NCBI GenBank assembly: GCA_965247065.1
Contig: CBDFGN010000006.1
Coordinates: 248,001 to 312,000 of the forward strand
Source of the DNA: CBDFGN01 sp965247065
GTDB taxonomy: Bacteria; Bacteroidota; Bacteroidia; Cytophagales; Cyclobacteriaceae
Length of the DNA: 64,000 nucleotides
Direction: 5' to 3'
The notes under the pieces were generated by a model. That model was not told the origin of the DNA. It worked only from the letters and a program-made list of their open reading frames with translations, and ran no database searches. Shown here piece after piece: positions 8,432 to 16,678 of this stretch. The stretch's first letter is position 1. Every line of letters starts with the position of its first letter. The translations under genes and the position numbers were made by a program.

Positions 8432-9718
8432 ATGAGCTATAAGTACTTGGCAGCAGTTTTTTTTGTTTGGGCGAGCACTGAAATAACGGCACAGTCGGAA
8501 TTCAAGGTCCTAGAGAATCGCAGGATCCTGGATAGCTCAGTGCAGGCTTGGCCATACCCAAAGGATGAGGCACCGGAAAAGACCTATTACAATTTCGAAG
8601 TTTCCATGGGAGGGCTTGCCTCTGATCTGTTTCCAAGCTCGACCTACCGCGCCGCATCATACATCTACGTTGGTGTAAATATTAATTCACCTGTATTCAA
8701 TAAGGCAGGCAATGAAATCCACATTCCACTGTATCTGCTGAATGTCAAAAACAAAAACAATCTCACTGTTAAGGAGGTCCCTGAGGGTATAAATTTACTT
8801 CAAAAGTTGCATTTTAGAGCAGACCACGCATCCAGGTCGTTCTTTAAAATTGAGTTTAGGGAAGTAGGGCGAGGTGAGGTCGAATTTTTGAAATCCTTCG
8901 AGAAGATTGAGCTTTCCATGGCCAAGCTCCAGAACGTTCCTATTACCGATATTTCTTTCGGGATCAATGAGCTCCATGCACGGAAGCTGAAGGATCTTTC
9001 GGAATTGATTCTAGAGTCCATTGATATTATACAAAGAACAGACCTGGAGAAAGAATTGACGAGCGTCGCTTACATCCTTCAACCTTTGACCTTCAAGAAA
9101 GATTTTGCCCCCAAGTCGGTCAAGAATGAGAACCTGACCGTTGATCGTGCTTTTGACCCGGTATTGCGGACCAACACGGGTGAAGCACGGTTCCCATATA
9201 TGATCTTGGATGTTTTTCTCAGGAGTTACCATGAAATTGAAAATCTGCCTTCTGACCATAAGACAGATTTCCGGTGCAGCGGATTGTCTGAGAAAACCAT
9301 CCGATTTTCTGAGGCTCTTAAGAAGTATGCCAACGTGATTACTCCCCAGCAAAGGGTTTTCGAAACTAATCTTTTCAATATTTCAAACGACTATGTATAC
9401 CTGGCTGAAACCTTTGGCTCCGTGGACGCGCAGTACCCATCTGATGATAGCTTCGGCTATGATGACGACGGCTTCCTGGTAGATGAAGAGGAGGTGTCGG
9501 TGGAGACAACTACTAGCAAGGAGGAGGTGGTTTCAGTATATTGTGACTTTATCAGGCATGGAAACGAAATGGCTAGCGAAATTGAAAAGAATAAGGATCC
9601 CGCTTTCAGACGTTATTATCAGAAGAGCCTGGATGACATCCGCCGCTGTTTGGACCTGAATTTTGTACAAACTATTTCCGATCCCGAAATATCCAACAAG
9701 TTTAAGGACTGTAAGTAG
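8432..9718 (+). CDS. exported protein of unknown function
   Basis: 428 residues from the ATG at 8432. The frame is open to 8369, but starting at 8432 puts a normal signal peptide first (MSYKYLAAVFFVWASTEITA, cut before QSEFK). No family recognised. The mature part is of mixed alpha/beta composition with an acidic, low-complexity stretch near residues 355-385 (repeated Asp and Glu, DDGFLVDEEEVSVETTTS). A few Cys residues occur towards the C-terminus. It is probably periplasmic or surface-exposed and may be co-transcribed with the upstream barrel gene, 73 bases away. Confidence 0.55.
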   Translation: MSYKYLAAVFFVWASTEITAQSEFKVLENRRILDSSVQAWPYPKDEAPEKTYYNFEVSMGGLASDLFPSSTYRAASYIYVGVNINSPVFNKAGNEIHIPLYLLNVKNKNNLTVKEVPEGINLLQKLHFRADHASRSFFKIEFREVGRGEVEFLKSFEKIELSMAKLQNVPITDISFGINELHARKLKDLSELILESIDIIQRTDLEKELTSVAYILQPLTFKKDFAPKSVKNENLTVDRAFDPVLRTNTGEARFPYMILDVFLRSYHEIENLPSDHKTDFRCSGLSEKTIRFSEALKKYANVITPQQRVFETNLFNISNDYVYLAETFGSVDAQYPSDDSFGYDDDGFLVDEEEVSVETTTSKEEVVSVYCDFIRHGNEMASEIEKNKDPAFRRYYQKSLDDIRRCLDLNFVQTISDPEISNKFKDCK

Positions 9719-9885
9719 TGTTCACGCCGGGCGCCTCCGTCAGTTTATTGAAATTTCTCCATTTGCCCTATTGATTTGCAAGGCAAGATTTTGTAAAATT
9801 AATAGAGCTTGAAAAAATTTGATGGTATCGCCTCTTTCTACTCACCTCAGAATTCCTCCCATTATTTCCAATAAAACATCAAGTT

Positions 9886-10215
9886 ATGTCAAAATTCGGA
9901 ACAATCGAGTTTGCCGGTAAATCGGGCAAGCTCTATTCCTTTAACGTTTACACAATGGATAATGAGTTTCGACCCTACAGCGCTGTATATTGTGTTACCG
10001 AGCGATCCAGCTCAGAAAACGGGGAAGGGGTTCATAACAAAATATATTTCGGATCAACTCAGGATATGTCCGCTGAATTCAATGCCCATAGTTCCAGTCA
10101 ATGCCTCCAATCAAACCGGGCGAATTGCGTATGCACTCATCGGGAAGAAAACGAGATCGCCCGCAATCAGATATTGAAGGATCTGATTGAGCATTATCAC
10201 CCTCCCTGCAATTAA
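9886..10215 (+). CDS. small GIY-YIG-like domain protein
   Basis: 109 residues. The middle has the order AVYCVTER, then NKIYFGSTQDMSAEFNAH, then an LI-EHYHPPCN ending. This resembles a GIY-YIG nuclease fold stripped to its core: strand 'AVY', strand 'IYFGST', a helix with a charged position, and 'NPPCN'-like closing. The typical catalytic Arg after the second strand is not clear (QDMSAEF), so nuclease activity is doubtful. Conserved Cys residues (C..NRANCVC) are a feature of this subgroup. Cytoplasmic; the function of these stand-alone proteins is unknown. It has its own transcription unit ending in the bidirectional terminator. Confidence 0.6.
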   Translation: MSKFGTIEFAGKSGKLYSFNVYTMDNEFRPYSAVYCVTERSSSENGEGVHNKIYFGSTQDMSAEFNAHSSSQCLQSNRANCVCTHREENEIARNQILKDLIEHYHPPCN

Positions 10216-10216
10216 T

Positions 10217-10246
10217 AAAAAGAGCCCTTTGGAGAAGGCTTTTTTT
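10217..10246. terminator. bidirectional Rho-independent terminator
   Basis: AAAAAGAGCC pairs with GGCTTTTTTT (one G-U pair) around a 10-base loop between two convergent genes. The T-run serves the plus-strand gene. The A-run on the other side serves the minus-strand gene, whose stop is at 10262. Confidence 0.75.
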
Positions 10247-10261
10247 AACAAAAAGCTGTTT

Positions 10262-11026
10262 TTAGTGTAGTTCCTTTCCTGCCGGTACGTTAAGTTCGTG
10301 AGCCTCAAGTTTGGCTACTTTGAACTCTCTCTTCATCCGGTAACTGCAAACGTCGCATTTATAATGCTTCATGAGTCTACCTTCCTCTTGATTGGTGGGA
10401 GATTGGAGAATCTCCTCGTTTAATACTTTCAACGTATGGTAATGGCAGCTTGGGCACTCTGCGGCCTGCGAATTGCCCACGTATTTCTCAATTTGGGTGT
10501 ATCCGCTCTCTTCGTCAATCCAGACGTCATAGTCTACTGAGAAAATGTCTTCTTCGGCCTGCTGCCCTTCACTCAAATGTACATCCTCTTTCTCTTCGCT
10601 CAATAATTTCATCTCTTTTCCCGACTTGGGCGAAATTCGTGGAGCATACCGCAACTTATGGAGTTTTTTCTCGAGTTTATCGGGGTAGTTGAATTCGATA
10701 TACTTGGTCAGGGTAAATCCAAGAATCAGATTTATGGCTACGATTATAAACAATCGGAAAAAGAACATAGTCGGATACTCCGCGACGAACTCAGTGGCTA
10801 CGGTATTCAGTATGAATGAAAAGCCTATAACCAAATTGATCACTGAATATTGGATCATTTTGATCTCGTATTGTCGGATATACTCGTACTTAACCTTATA
10901 GTTCTTTATGGAAGCCTGTTTGACCCGGTTATAAACAAAGATCAAGAGCCCCAGAACCACAAATGCGACAAATCCGAATACCATGTATTTGTCCCATATT
11001 GGCAGGAAATCAACAATATTATTCAT
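10262..11026 (-). CDS. membrane protein with C-terminal zinc-ribbon
   Basis: 254 residues. Three hydrophobic helices are seen at about 13-30 (YMVFGFVAFVVLGLLIFV), 55-75 (QYSVINLVIGFSFILN) and 83-105 (FFFRLFIIVAINLILGFTL). A long soluble part follows. It carries two Cys pairs, CPSC near residue 191 and CDVC near 225, the spacing of a zinc-ribbon. No named family. A cytoplasmic zinc-ribbon after membrane anchors suggests a regulatory or assembly role, but that is inference. It is on the same strand as, and downstream of, the EF-G-like gene, with a 174-base gap. Confidence 0.6.
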   Translation of the reverse strand: MNNIVDFLPIWDKYMVFGFVAFVVLGLLIFVYNRVKQASIKNYKVKYEYIRQYEIKMIQYSVINLVIGFSFILNTVATEFVAEYPTMFFFRLFIIVAINLILGFTLTKYIEFNYPDKLEKKLHKLRYAPRISPKSGKEMKLLSEEKEDVHLSEGQQAEEDIFSVDYDVWIDEESGYTQIEKYVGNSQAAECPSCHYHTLKVLNEEILQSPTNQEEGRLMKHYKCDVCSYRMKREFKVAKLEAHELNVPAGKELH

Positions 11027-11200
11027 AATTAGTTTAGGTTTTACAGAACTTAAGGCAAATTAAGAATTAATGGACTTATAATCAATCTTTTATCAGTGCT
11101 AACTAGATCTTTTGTAATTTATAAACTTGTAAAGATATTCTCTTACCAAGAAATTAGGATTGGCGAGGTTCAAAAATAAATCTAATGAGAAAATATATCA

Positions 11201-13324
11201 CTATTCGTCTTCAACTGCTACATATTCGTCGGTTAATTTCTTTTGGATTTCACCAGGGACAGTTCCATACTCGGCGAATTTAGACGAAAAACTGGCCCGG
11301 CCCTGGGTTATTGACCTTAAGGAGGTAGAGTATCGATCCAATTCCGCCAGAGGGGTCTTGGCATTGATCACCTGATAGTTTCCCCTAGTGTCCATTCCCA
11401 TGATTATCGAACGGCGGGTTTGCAGGTCTGTCATTACGTCCCCCATTAGTTCTTCTGGGACCAAGATTTCCATGTCATAAATAGGTTCCAGAAGTTGCGG
11501 GTCGGCCTCCTTAAACGCAATGCTAAACGCTTTGCTTCCGGCGATTTTGAAGGAGATATCATTAGAATCCACGGAGTGCATCTTTCCATCGTAAACCATA
11601 ACCCGGACATCTCTGACATATGATCCAGTTAGCGGACCCTCCTCCATTTTTTCCATAACCCCTTTCAAGATAGCGGGTAAATACCTCTGATCTATAACCC
11701 CGCCAACGATACAATTGAAGAAAACCAACTTTCCACCCCAATCCAAATCGATCTCCTCCTTACCACGTACTGTATAATTGGTTGGATTAGGCTTACCTTC
11801 TTCAAAAGGTTCTATTCTTAAATATACCTCTCCAAATTGACCGGCTCCTCCCGATTGTTTTTTATGACGAAAGGAAGCATCCGAGTCTTTGCGAATAGTT
11901 TCACGGTAAGGTATCCTGGGCGTATCGAATTCGATTTTAAGGTGGTAAACATTCTCGATAATCCACTTTGCAATCGATAAATGCAACTCTCCCTGCGCGG
12001 AAAGAATTAATTGTCGAAGCTCCTTAGAGAATTCGTAGCTTAAGGTCGGGTCTTCATCATGTATTTTCTTTAATATCTCGCCCAACTTTTCGTTGTCGCT
12101 TTTAGTGTGGGCCACCACGGCCATTCTTATCCTGGATTCCGGAAAGATTATAGGTTCGATTGACAGATCAAAGCCTTTTTCGTGTAGCGTATGGTTGGTC
12201 TTAGTATTTTTGAGCTTGAGAGTAGCTCCAATGTCCCCAGCGGTGAGTTTATCGACCGGATTCCGATTCTTTCCATCCATTATGAAGAGTTGGTTAAGAC
12301 TTTCACTATCTCCAGTTTGATGGTTAACCAGATGGGAGCCGGCTGTAACCTCTCCTGATATGACCTTAAAAAAGGACAGCTTGCCTAGATTTGGTTCAAT
12401 CAAGGTCTTAAATACGAAAAGGGATGTTCTTTCGGAGGAATCACTCTTGATCTCGGCACCATCTGCATCGGTTTGCGGTATTTCGCTAGCTGCCGGAGCT
12501 ACATTATCAATAAAGCCCATCATCCTACCGCTTCCCATGTTGTTTTTGGCTGAAAGGCAGAATATCGGCAGCACTTCTTGACTCATCATTCCCAATTTCA
12601 ATCCTTGCCGCATCTCATCCTCATCCAAAGAACCCTTCTCAAAATAGAGTTCCATTAGTTGCTCATCGTTCTCCGCAGCCTTTTCAACCAGTTCATTATG
12701 TAGCTGCTCGGCCCGTTCTTTTTGGTCATCCGGGATTTCTAATTTTTTCGGCTTACCGCCATCTGCGGGGAACTCATACAATACCATTTTGAGCAGATCG
12801 ACAATCCCATTGAAACCAGCACCTTGGTTAACCGGATACTGCATCAAGATGGCGGCGCTTCCGAAACGGGTTTGTATAGATTCTACAGCGCCTTCGAAAT
12901 TAATCTTGTCATGATCCAATTGATTTATTGCCAAGATAGTCGGCTTTTTTTGTTGCTCCACATAATTCCAGATGAGTTCAGTCCCAATCTCCACTCCATG
13001 CTGACCATTAATGACCATGATGGCGGTGTCCGCTACCTTAAGGGACGAAACTATTTCACCCATAAAGTCATCTAATCCAGGCGTATCGATGATGTTTATT
13101 TTATAATCGCGCCATTCGACGTGCATCGAAGTTGCATATACCGAGTTTTCACGGCTATGCTCAATTTCATGATAATCAGATACTGTATTCTTGTTTTCAA
13201 CGGTGCCCCTTCGGTCGAGGGTACCACCCTCAAATAGCATCGTCTCAGCCAAGGTGGTCTTTCCTGATTTGGAGCTACCCAACAGCACAATATTTTTAAT
13301 ATGTTTCTGATCGAAAACTTTCAT
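11201..13324 (-). CDS. EF-G-like translational GTPase (paralogue)
   Basis: 707 residues with the whole EF-G architecture: G domain, domain II, and domains III-V, where KKQSGGAGQFGEVYLRIEPF is the domain IV signature. The G motifs differ from canonical EF-G. The P-loop is GSSKSGKT, switch II reads DTPGLDDF rather than DTPGHVDF, and G4 reads NQLD instead of NKxD. Loss of the switch II His, which positions the catalytic water, and a changed guanine-specificity motif are typical of the EF-G-like side branch. It may therefore be a slow or non-translocating GTPase, for example in ribosome recycling or stress. The canonical fusA is not in this window. Confidence 0.85.
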   Translation of the reverse strand: MKVFDQKHIKNIVLLGSSKSGKTTLAETMLFEGGTLDRRGTVENKNTVSDYHEIEHSRENSVYATSMHVEWRDYKINIIDTPGLDDFMGEIVSSLKVADTAIMVINGQHGVEIGTELIWNYVEQQKKPTILAINQLDHDKINFEGAVESIQTRFGSAAILMQYPVNQGAGFNGIVDLLKMVLYEFPADGGKPKKLEIPDDQKERAEQLHNELVEKAAENDEQLMELYFEKGSLDEDEMRQGLKLGMMSQEVLPIFCLSAKNNMGSGRMMGFIDNVAPAASEIPQTDADGAEIKSDSSERTSLFVFKTLIEPNLGKLSFFKVISGEVTAGSHLVNHQTGDSESLNQLFIMDGKNRNPVDKLTAGDIGATLKLKNTKTNHTLHEKGFDLSIEPIIFPESRIRMAVVAHTKSDNEKLGEILKKIHDEDPTLSYEFSKELRQLILSAQGELHLSIAKWIIENVYHLKIEFDTPRIPYRETIRKDSDASFRHKKQSGGAGQFGEVYLRIEPFEEGKPNPTNYTVRGKEEIDLDWGGKLVFFNCIVGGVIDQRYLPAILKGVMEKMEEGPLTGSYVRDVRVMVYDGKMHSVDSNDISFKIAGSKAFSIAFKEADPQLLEPIYDMEILVPEELMGDVMTDLQTRRSIIMGMDTRGNYQVINAKTPLAELDRYSTSLRSITQGRASFSSKFAEYGTVPGEIQKKLTDEYVAVEDE

Positions 13325-13622
13325 GGGATGAAATTTAGCCCTATAGCTATCCTATATCCTGACCTCAGGGTGGGCCCCTAAATTTAAAAAACGGGCGAGT
13401 AAAATCCAACCCTATTTTGGACGTCGACCAGGACTGATTAATGCGTAAATTAGTGACAAATTCGAGAGTTAATGAACTTGAATCAGACCACCATTCTGGC
13501 TACGGATCTAGAAATCTCCGTCCCGTTTTATAAGGCCCTAGCCTAGTTCTGGGCTTAATAGTTGCAAGCAACCGCGCTATTCTCGATTTGAATGGCCTCA
13601 TTTGGAATAGAAGATATCCACC

Positions 13623-14249
13623 TTGGAAAAAAGCAAGCGACGGCTAGTGGAACCACGATTGAAACAGAACCTCAAAGTTCTGGATCTGCGTCGGGATGCC
13701 GAATTGGATAAGATCCGGAGAGCATATCGCAGGAAAGCGTTTCAATATCATCCGGACCGGAATAAATCACCGCACCCGAGCCAGGAGTTTATCCTTATTT
13801 CCCGGGTGTACGAATTCTTGATTGCTAACTATGATCGGCTAAATACGACTGAGGAAGAAGCCAACATGGTGAAAGCCGAGGCTGATCAGTACCAAGAGTA
13901 TGAAAGAAGCAGCGAGCGATCCATGCAGGAAGAAATGGAACGGGCACGTAGGAGTTACAACAATTTTAGAAGGAAGAACCTCAACTACCGTCAAAGCTGG
14001 TTCTTCATTCCGGTCAAGATCCTGGCTTATTTGATTTTCCTCTCAATCATTGCTGTTGGTCTGGCTCTAATAATAGGGCCGCTCATTATATTGATTTACA
14101 ATGGAAATTGGACATTGATTATTTTGTACGTTCCTCTGGCAATCTGGGAGCTTTGGACATTAATTTCGCCCAGGTGTACAAGATCCGAATTGATCCCTAT
14201 TTTTATTGATGAGGTAATGAGTGGAAATTACAAAGTAGTAGGTCTTTAG
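13623..14249 (+). CDS. J-domain (DnaJ-like) membrane protein
   Basis: 208 residues. A J-domain occupies about residues 16-72 (VLDLRRDAELDKIRRAYRRK, then the catalytic HPD in FQYHPDRNKS). A charged linker and two hydrophobic helices follow at about 131-155 (IPVKILAYLIFLSIIAVGLA) and 158-185. J-domains stimulate Hsp70 (DnaK) ATPase; here the activity would be tethered to the inner face of the membrane. The start is TTG: a stop lies five codons upstream in frame and no ATG occurs before the J-domain. The 298 bases before it, between divergent genes, show no other recognisable element. Confidence 0.75.
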   Translation: MEKSKRRLVEPRLKQNLKVLDLRRDAELDKIRRAYRRKAFQYHPDRNKSPHPSQEFILISRVYEFLIANYDRLNTTEEEANMVKAEADQYQEYERSSERSMQEEMERARRSYNNFRRKNLNYRQSWFFIPVKILAYLIFLSIIAVGLALIIGPLIILIYNGNWTLIILYVPLAIWELWTLISPRCTRSELIPIFIDEVMSGNYKVVGL

Positions 14250-14405
14250 TTATCAAGTAGGGCAATTGAAAATCATTTTTCTGTGACCTAACAAGATTCT
14301 GCAGGACTTAAGCTATAAGAAACGGCAAACCAAATCGTGCGGCATATGGAATTACACTGCAATAACCGGACAACGCAAATTAATGTCCCTGAATGGAGAT
14401 CGGAT

Positions 14406-14436
14406 TTTGCATTTATCAGATGCTTGTCTAATTTAG
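14406..14436 (+). promoter_or_regulatory. candidate promoter of the trp operon
   Basis: TTTG at 14406-14409 and TAATTTAG at 14429-14436 (one mismatch to TAnnTTTG) are 19 bases apart, the normal Bacteroidota -33/-7 spacing. Transcription would begin around 14441, only a few bases before the first leader ORF, which would make that leader almost leaderless. Nothing else recognisable is seen between 14250 and 14405. Confidence 0.45.
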
Positions 14437-14444
14437 CGTTGACT

Positions 14445-14483
14445 ATGAAATGCAACTCAGCGAAATATTGGTGGTGGACTTGA
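14445..14483 (+). CDS. trp leader peptide 1 (MKCNSAKYWWWT)
   Basis: A 12-codon ORF with ATG at 14445 and TGA at 14481. It carries three consecutive TGG codons (14469-14477) directly after a Tyr codon. Three Trp codons in a 12-residue ORF directly upstream of trp genes, followed 45 bases later by a terminator hairpin with a T-run, match the design of ribosome-mediated attenuation known from Escherichia coli trpL. When charged tRNA-Trp is scarce, a ribosome would stall on the TGG codons and alter folding downstream. I could not find a clean antiterminator pairing by eye. The near-absence of a 5' untranslated part depends on the promoter guess. Confidence 0.75.
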   Translation: MKCNSAKYWWWT

Positions 14484-14528
14484 CCGGATTAATGATTTGT
14501 GGACAAGAGCAATAAATTGAATACACGG

Positions 14529-14555
14529 AGCTCGCTGTTCGCAGCGGGCTTTTTT
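14529..14555 (+). terminator. trp attenuator terminator 1
   Basis: A nine-pair stem, AGCTCGCTG with CAGCGGGCT (one U-G pair), closes a UUCG tetraloop and leads into six T residues (14550-14555). It begins 45 bases after the stop of leader 1 and lies before leader 2. No gene ends just upstream, so it has no ordinary end-of-operon role. Confidence 0.85.
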
Positions 14556-14564
14556 GATTTAAAA

Positions 14565-14609
14565 ATGAATTCTAAGGATTTTTGGTGGTGGTGTTTGAAT
14601 CTAAACTAG
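14565..14609 (+). CDS. trp leader peptide 2 (MNSKDFWWWCLNLN)
   Basis: A 14-codon ORF, ATG at 14565 and TAG at 14607, again with three consecutive TGG codons (14583-14591), here directly after a Phe codon. It starts 120 bases after leader 1's start and 10 bases after the first terminator's T-run. A second hairpin follows 25 bases after its stop. Apart from the Trp run, the two leaders share no obvious sequence, so this is not a fresh duplication. Confidence 0.75.
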   Translation: MNSKDFWWWCLNLN

Positions 14610-14634
14610 TCGAACCGTATTCACTTGGATTTAC

Positions 14635-14661
14635 AAGGCTTGCAGTTCATGCAGGCCTTTT
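14635..14661 (+). terminator. trp attenuator terminator 2
   Basis: A ten-pair stem, AAGGCTTGCA with TGCAGGCCTT (one U-G pair), around a five-base loop, ending in four T residues and then GTATTT. The T-run is shorter than in terminator 1. The hairpin ends 11 bases before the trpE ATG, close enough that it could also hinder ribosome access to the weak AAGG ahead of trpE. Confidence 0.7.
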
Positions 14662-14672
14662 GTATTTAAGGT

Positions 14673-16103
14673 ATGAAACTGAAATCAAAAGACTTTAAAC
14701 TCCGGTACCGATACCGCAAGCTGCTGGCTGACACGGTAACCCCGGTAAACATTTATCTAAAGTTGCGGGACAAGTATGCCGGCAGCATTTTGCTTGAAAG
14801 TTCAGATTATCATGGCAACGAAAACAGTTTTTCCTATATCTGTTGCGATCCAATAGCGTCTTTCAGATTGCAGAATGATAGGGTGGAGGTCAGCCAACCC
14901 GATGGTCAGGCACTTAAGGTTGACTTAAAAACAAGGCGGGATTTTCTCGGATATTGGAGCGATTTCATTCATCAGTTCGATTACGAAACTGACTCGTTCA
15001 AATTCATAACTTCCGGCCTATTTGGATATATGGCGTATGACGCAGTACAGTATTTTGAGGATATTGAGTTTGATAGGGCGAAAACAAACTACGACAGCAT
15101 TCCGTTGATCTTTTATCAGATTTTCAGATATGTGATCTCAGTCGATCACTTCAAGAATGAGCTGTACGTATTTGAGCATTTTATTCCGGAAAAAAAGGAG
15201 GAATCCAAACTTGATGAGATCATCAACCTTATCAATAACAAGAATTTCCCCGCTTATTCCTTCCAAACCAAGGGGTCTGAATCTTCAAACTTCGACGACC
15301 CCACTTTTCTAAAAGTCATAACCATGGGTCGTCAGAACTGCTTTAAGGGTGATGTCTTTCAGATAGTGCTGTCGAGACAATTCAATCAGGGGTTTCAGGG
15401 CGATGAATTCAATGTTTATAGGGCCTTAAGGTCTATCAATCCCTCACCTTACCTGTTTTATTTTGATTTTGGCACGTTCAAGATCTTCGGTTCTTCACCG
15501 GAGGCTCAAATCGTAATCAAAAATGAGCGCGCTAGCATTTATCCAATCGCCGGAACCTTCCGGAGGACTGGTGACGATCTAAAGGACGCTGAATTGGCCC
15601 AAAAGCTATATGACGATCCCAAGGAGAACTCGGAGCACGTGATGTTGGTCGATCTGGCCCGCAATGATCTCAGTCGCAATGGCGATGAGGTCCACGTGGA
15701 AACCTTCAAGGAAATTCAATACTACTCCCACGTAATTCATCTGGTTTCCAAAGTAAGCGCCGACCTGCTCAGTGCCGACTCCAAATTGAAGGTTGTAGCT
15801 GATACTTTTCCGGCAGGGACTCTTTCCGGGGCACCCAAGTACCGGGCTATGGAATTAATTGATGGTTATGAACCGACCAGGCGTGGATTCTATGGAGGAG
15901 CGATTGGATTTTTGGACTTCAATGGAGACTTCAACCATGCCATCATGATCCGATCTTTTATGAGTTGGAAGAATCAACTCTATTATCAGGCCGGCGCCGG
16001 GGTGGTCGCTAAGTCTGAGCCGGAAAGCGAGGTGAAGGAAGTTGACAACAAGTTGGCCGCTTTAAGAAAGGCGCTTGAAATGGCTGGAGAAATCGGCAGA
16101 TGA
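14673..16103 (+). CDS. trpE: Anthranilate synthase component I
   Basis: 476 residues. With TrpG it converts chorismate and glutamine-derived ammonia to anthranilate, the first committed step to tryptophan. The N-terminal regulatory motif LLESS (residues 40-44), which forms the tryptophan feedback pocket, is present, so allosteric inhibition is expected. The chorismate-binding domain shows FQIVLSRQF, FGSSPEAQI, PIAGTFRRTGDD, EHVMLVDLARNDL and PAGTLSGAPKYRAMELID. It is the first structural gene after the tandem leader/terminator region, and its stop directly abuts the trpG start. Confidence 0.97.
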   Translation: MKLKSKDFKLRYRYRKLLADTVTPVNIYLKLRDKYAGSILLESSDYHGNENSFSYICCDPIASFRLQNDRVEVSQPDGQALKVDLKTRRDFLGYWSDFIHQFDYETDSFKFITSGLFGYMAYDAVQYFEDIEFDRAKTNYDSIPLIFYQIFRYVISVDHFKNELYVFEHFIPEKKEESKLDEIINLINNKNFPAYSFQTKGSESSNFDDPTFLKVITMGRQNCFKGDVFQIVLSRQFNQGFQGDEFNVYRALRSINPSPYLFYFDFGTFKIFGSSPEAQIVIKNERASIYPIAGTFRRTGDDLKDAELAQKLYDDPKENSEHVMLVDLARNDLSRNGDEVHVETFKEIQYYSHVIHLVSKVSADLLSADSKLKVVADTFPAGTLSGAPKYRAMELIDGYEPTRRGFYGGAIGFLDFNGDFNHAIMIRSFMSWKNQLYYQAGAGVVAKSEPESEVKEVDNKLAALRKALEMAGEIGR

Positions 16104-16676
16104 ATGAAATTATTGGTACTCGACAATTACGACTCGTTTACTTATAACCTGGTATTCCAGATCAGGCAGCTGGGATTTGGAAATACCTTGTCCGTGGTGA
16201 GGAACGACAAGATCGAGATTGGACAAGTCGAGGAGTACGACAAAGTATTGCTTTCTCCTGGCCCGGGAGTCCCGGCCGATGCAGGTATTATGGAAGATCT
16301 GGTTCGAGAATATGGATCCACCAAGAGCATTCTTGGAATTTGTCTGGGCCATCAAGGCATTGCCGAGGTTTTCTCCGCAGACATTTTCAATATGGATGTC
16401 ACTCTTCATGGAGTAACCACACAGGTAAATATTGAGGCTCCGGATGACGAACTGTTTCAAGGAGTTCCATCGCTGATCACTGTAGGGCTCTACCATAGCT
16501 GGGCGGTGATCCCCGATTCTGTAAACGGCGATTTGTCCATTACGGCTCGTAACGACCAAGGAATTGTCATGGGTGTGAGCCACAAAAGATTCGATGTCAG
16601 GGGGTTACAGTTTCATCCGGAGTCGATCCTCACTCCGGAGGGAGGGACAATCATGAAAAACTGGCTAACCAGCTAA
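16104..16676 (+). CDS. trpG: Anthranilate synthase component II (glutamine amidotransferase)
   Basis: 190 residues, a class I glutamine amidotransferase. The nucleophile Cys80 lies in GICLGHQG, the oxyanion loop in SPGPGVP (51-57), and the His-Glu pair in QFHPESILTP near the C-terminus. It releases ammonia from glutamine for TrpE. It starts on the base after the trpE stop, so the two subunits are probably translated in a coupled, equimolar way. It is a separate gene, not fused to trpE or trpD. Homologous PabA proteins are near-identical in motif, but the operon context settles the role. Confidence 0.95.
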   Translation: MKLLVLDNYDSFTYNLVFQIRQLGFGNTLSVVRNDKIEIGQVEEYDKVLLSPGPGVPADAGIMEDLVREYGSTKSILGICLGHQGIAEVFSADIFNMDVTLHGVTTQVNIEAPDDELFQGVPSLITVGLYHSWAVIPDSVNGDLSITARNDQGIVMGVSHKRFDVRGLQFHPESILTPEGGTIMKNWLTS

Positions 16677-16678
16677 CC

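Noticed and set aside
14445..14661. Classic 2:3 antiterminator helices for the trp leaders
   Set aside because: I looked for sequence upstream of each terminator that pairs with its 5' arm. I found only short matches: GAGC/GCTC, and CAGCGA inside leader 1 with TCGCTG of terminator 1, which a stalled ribosome would cover. Not strong enough to annotate.
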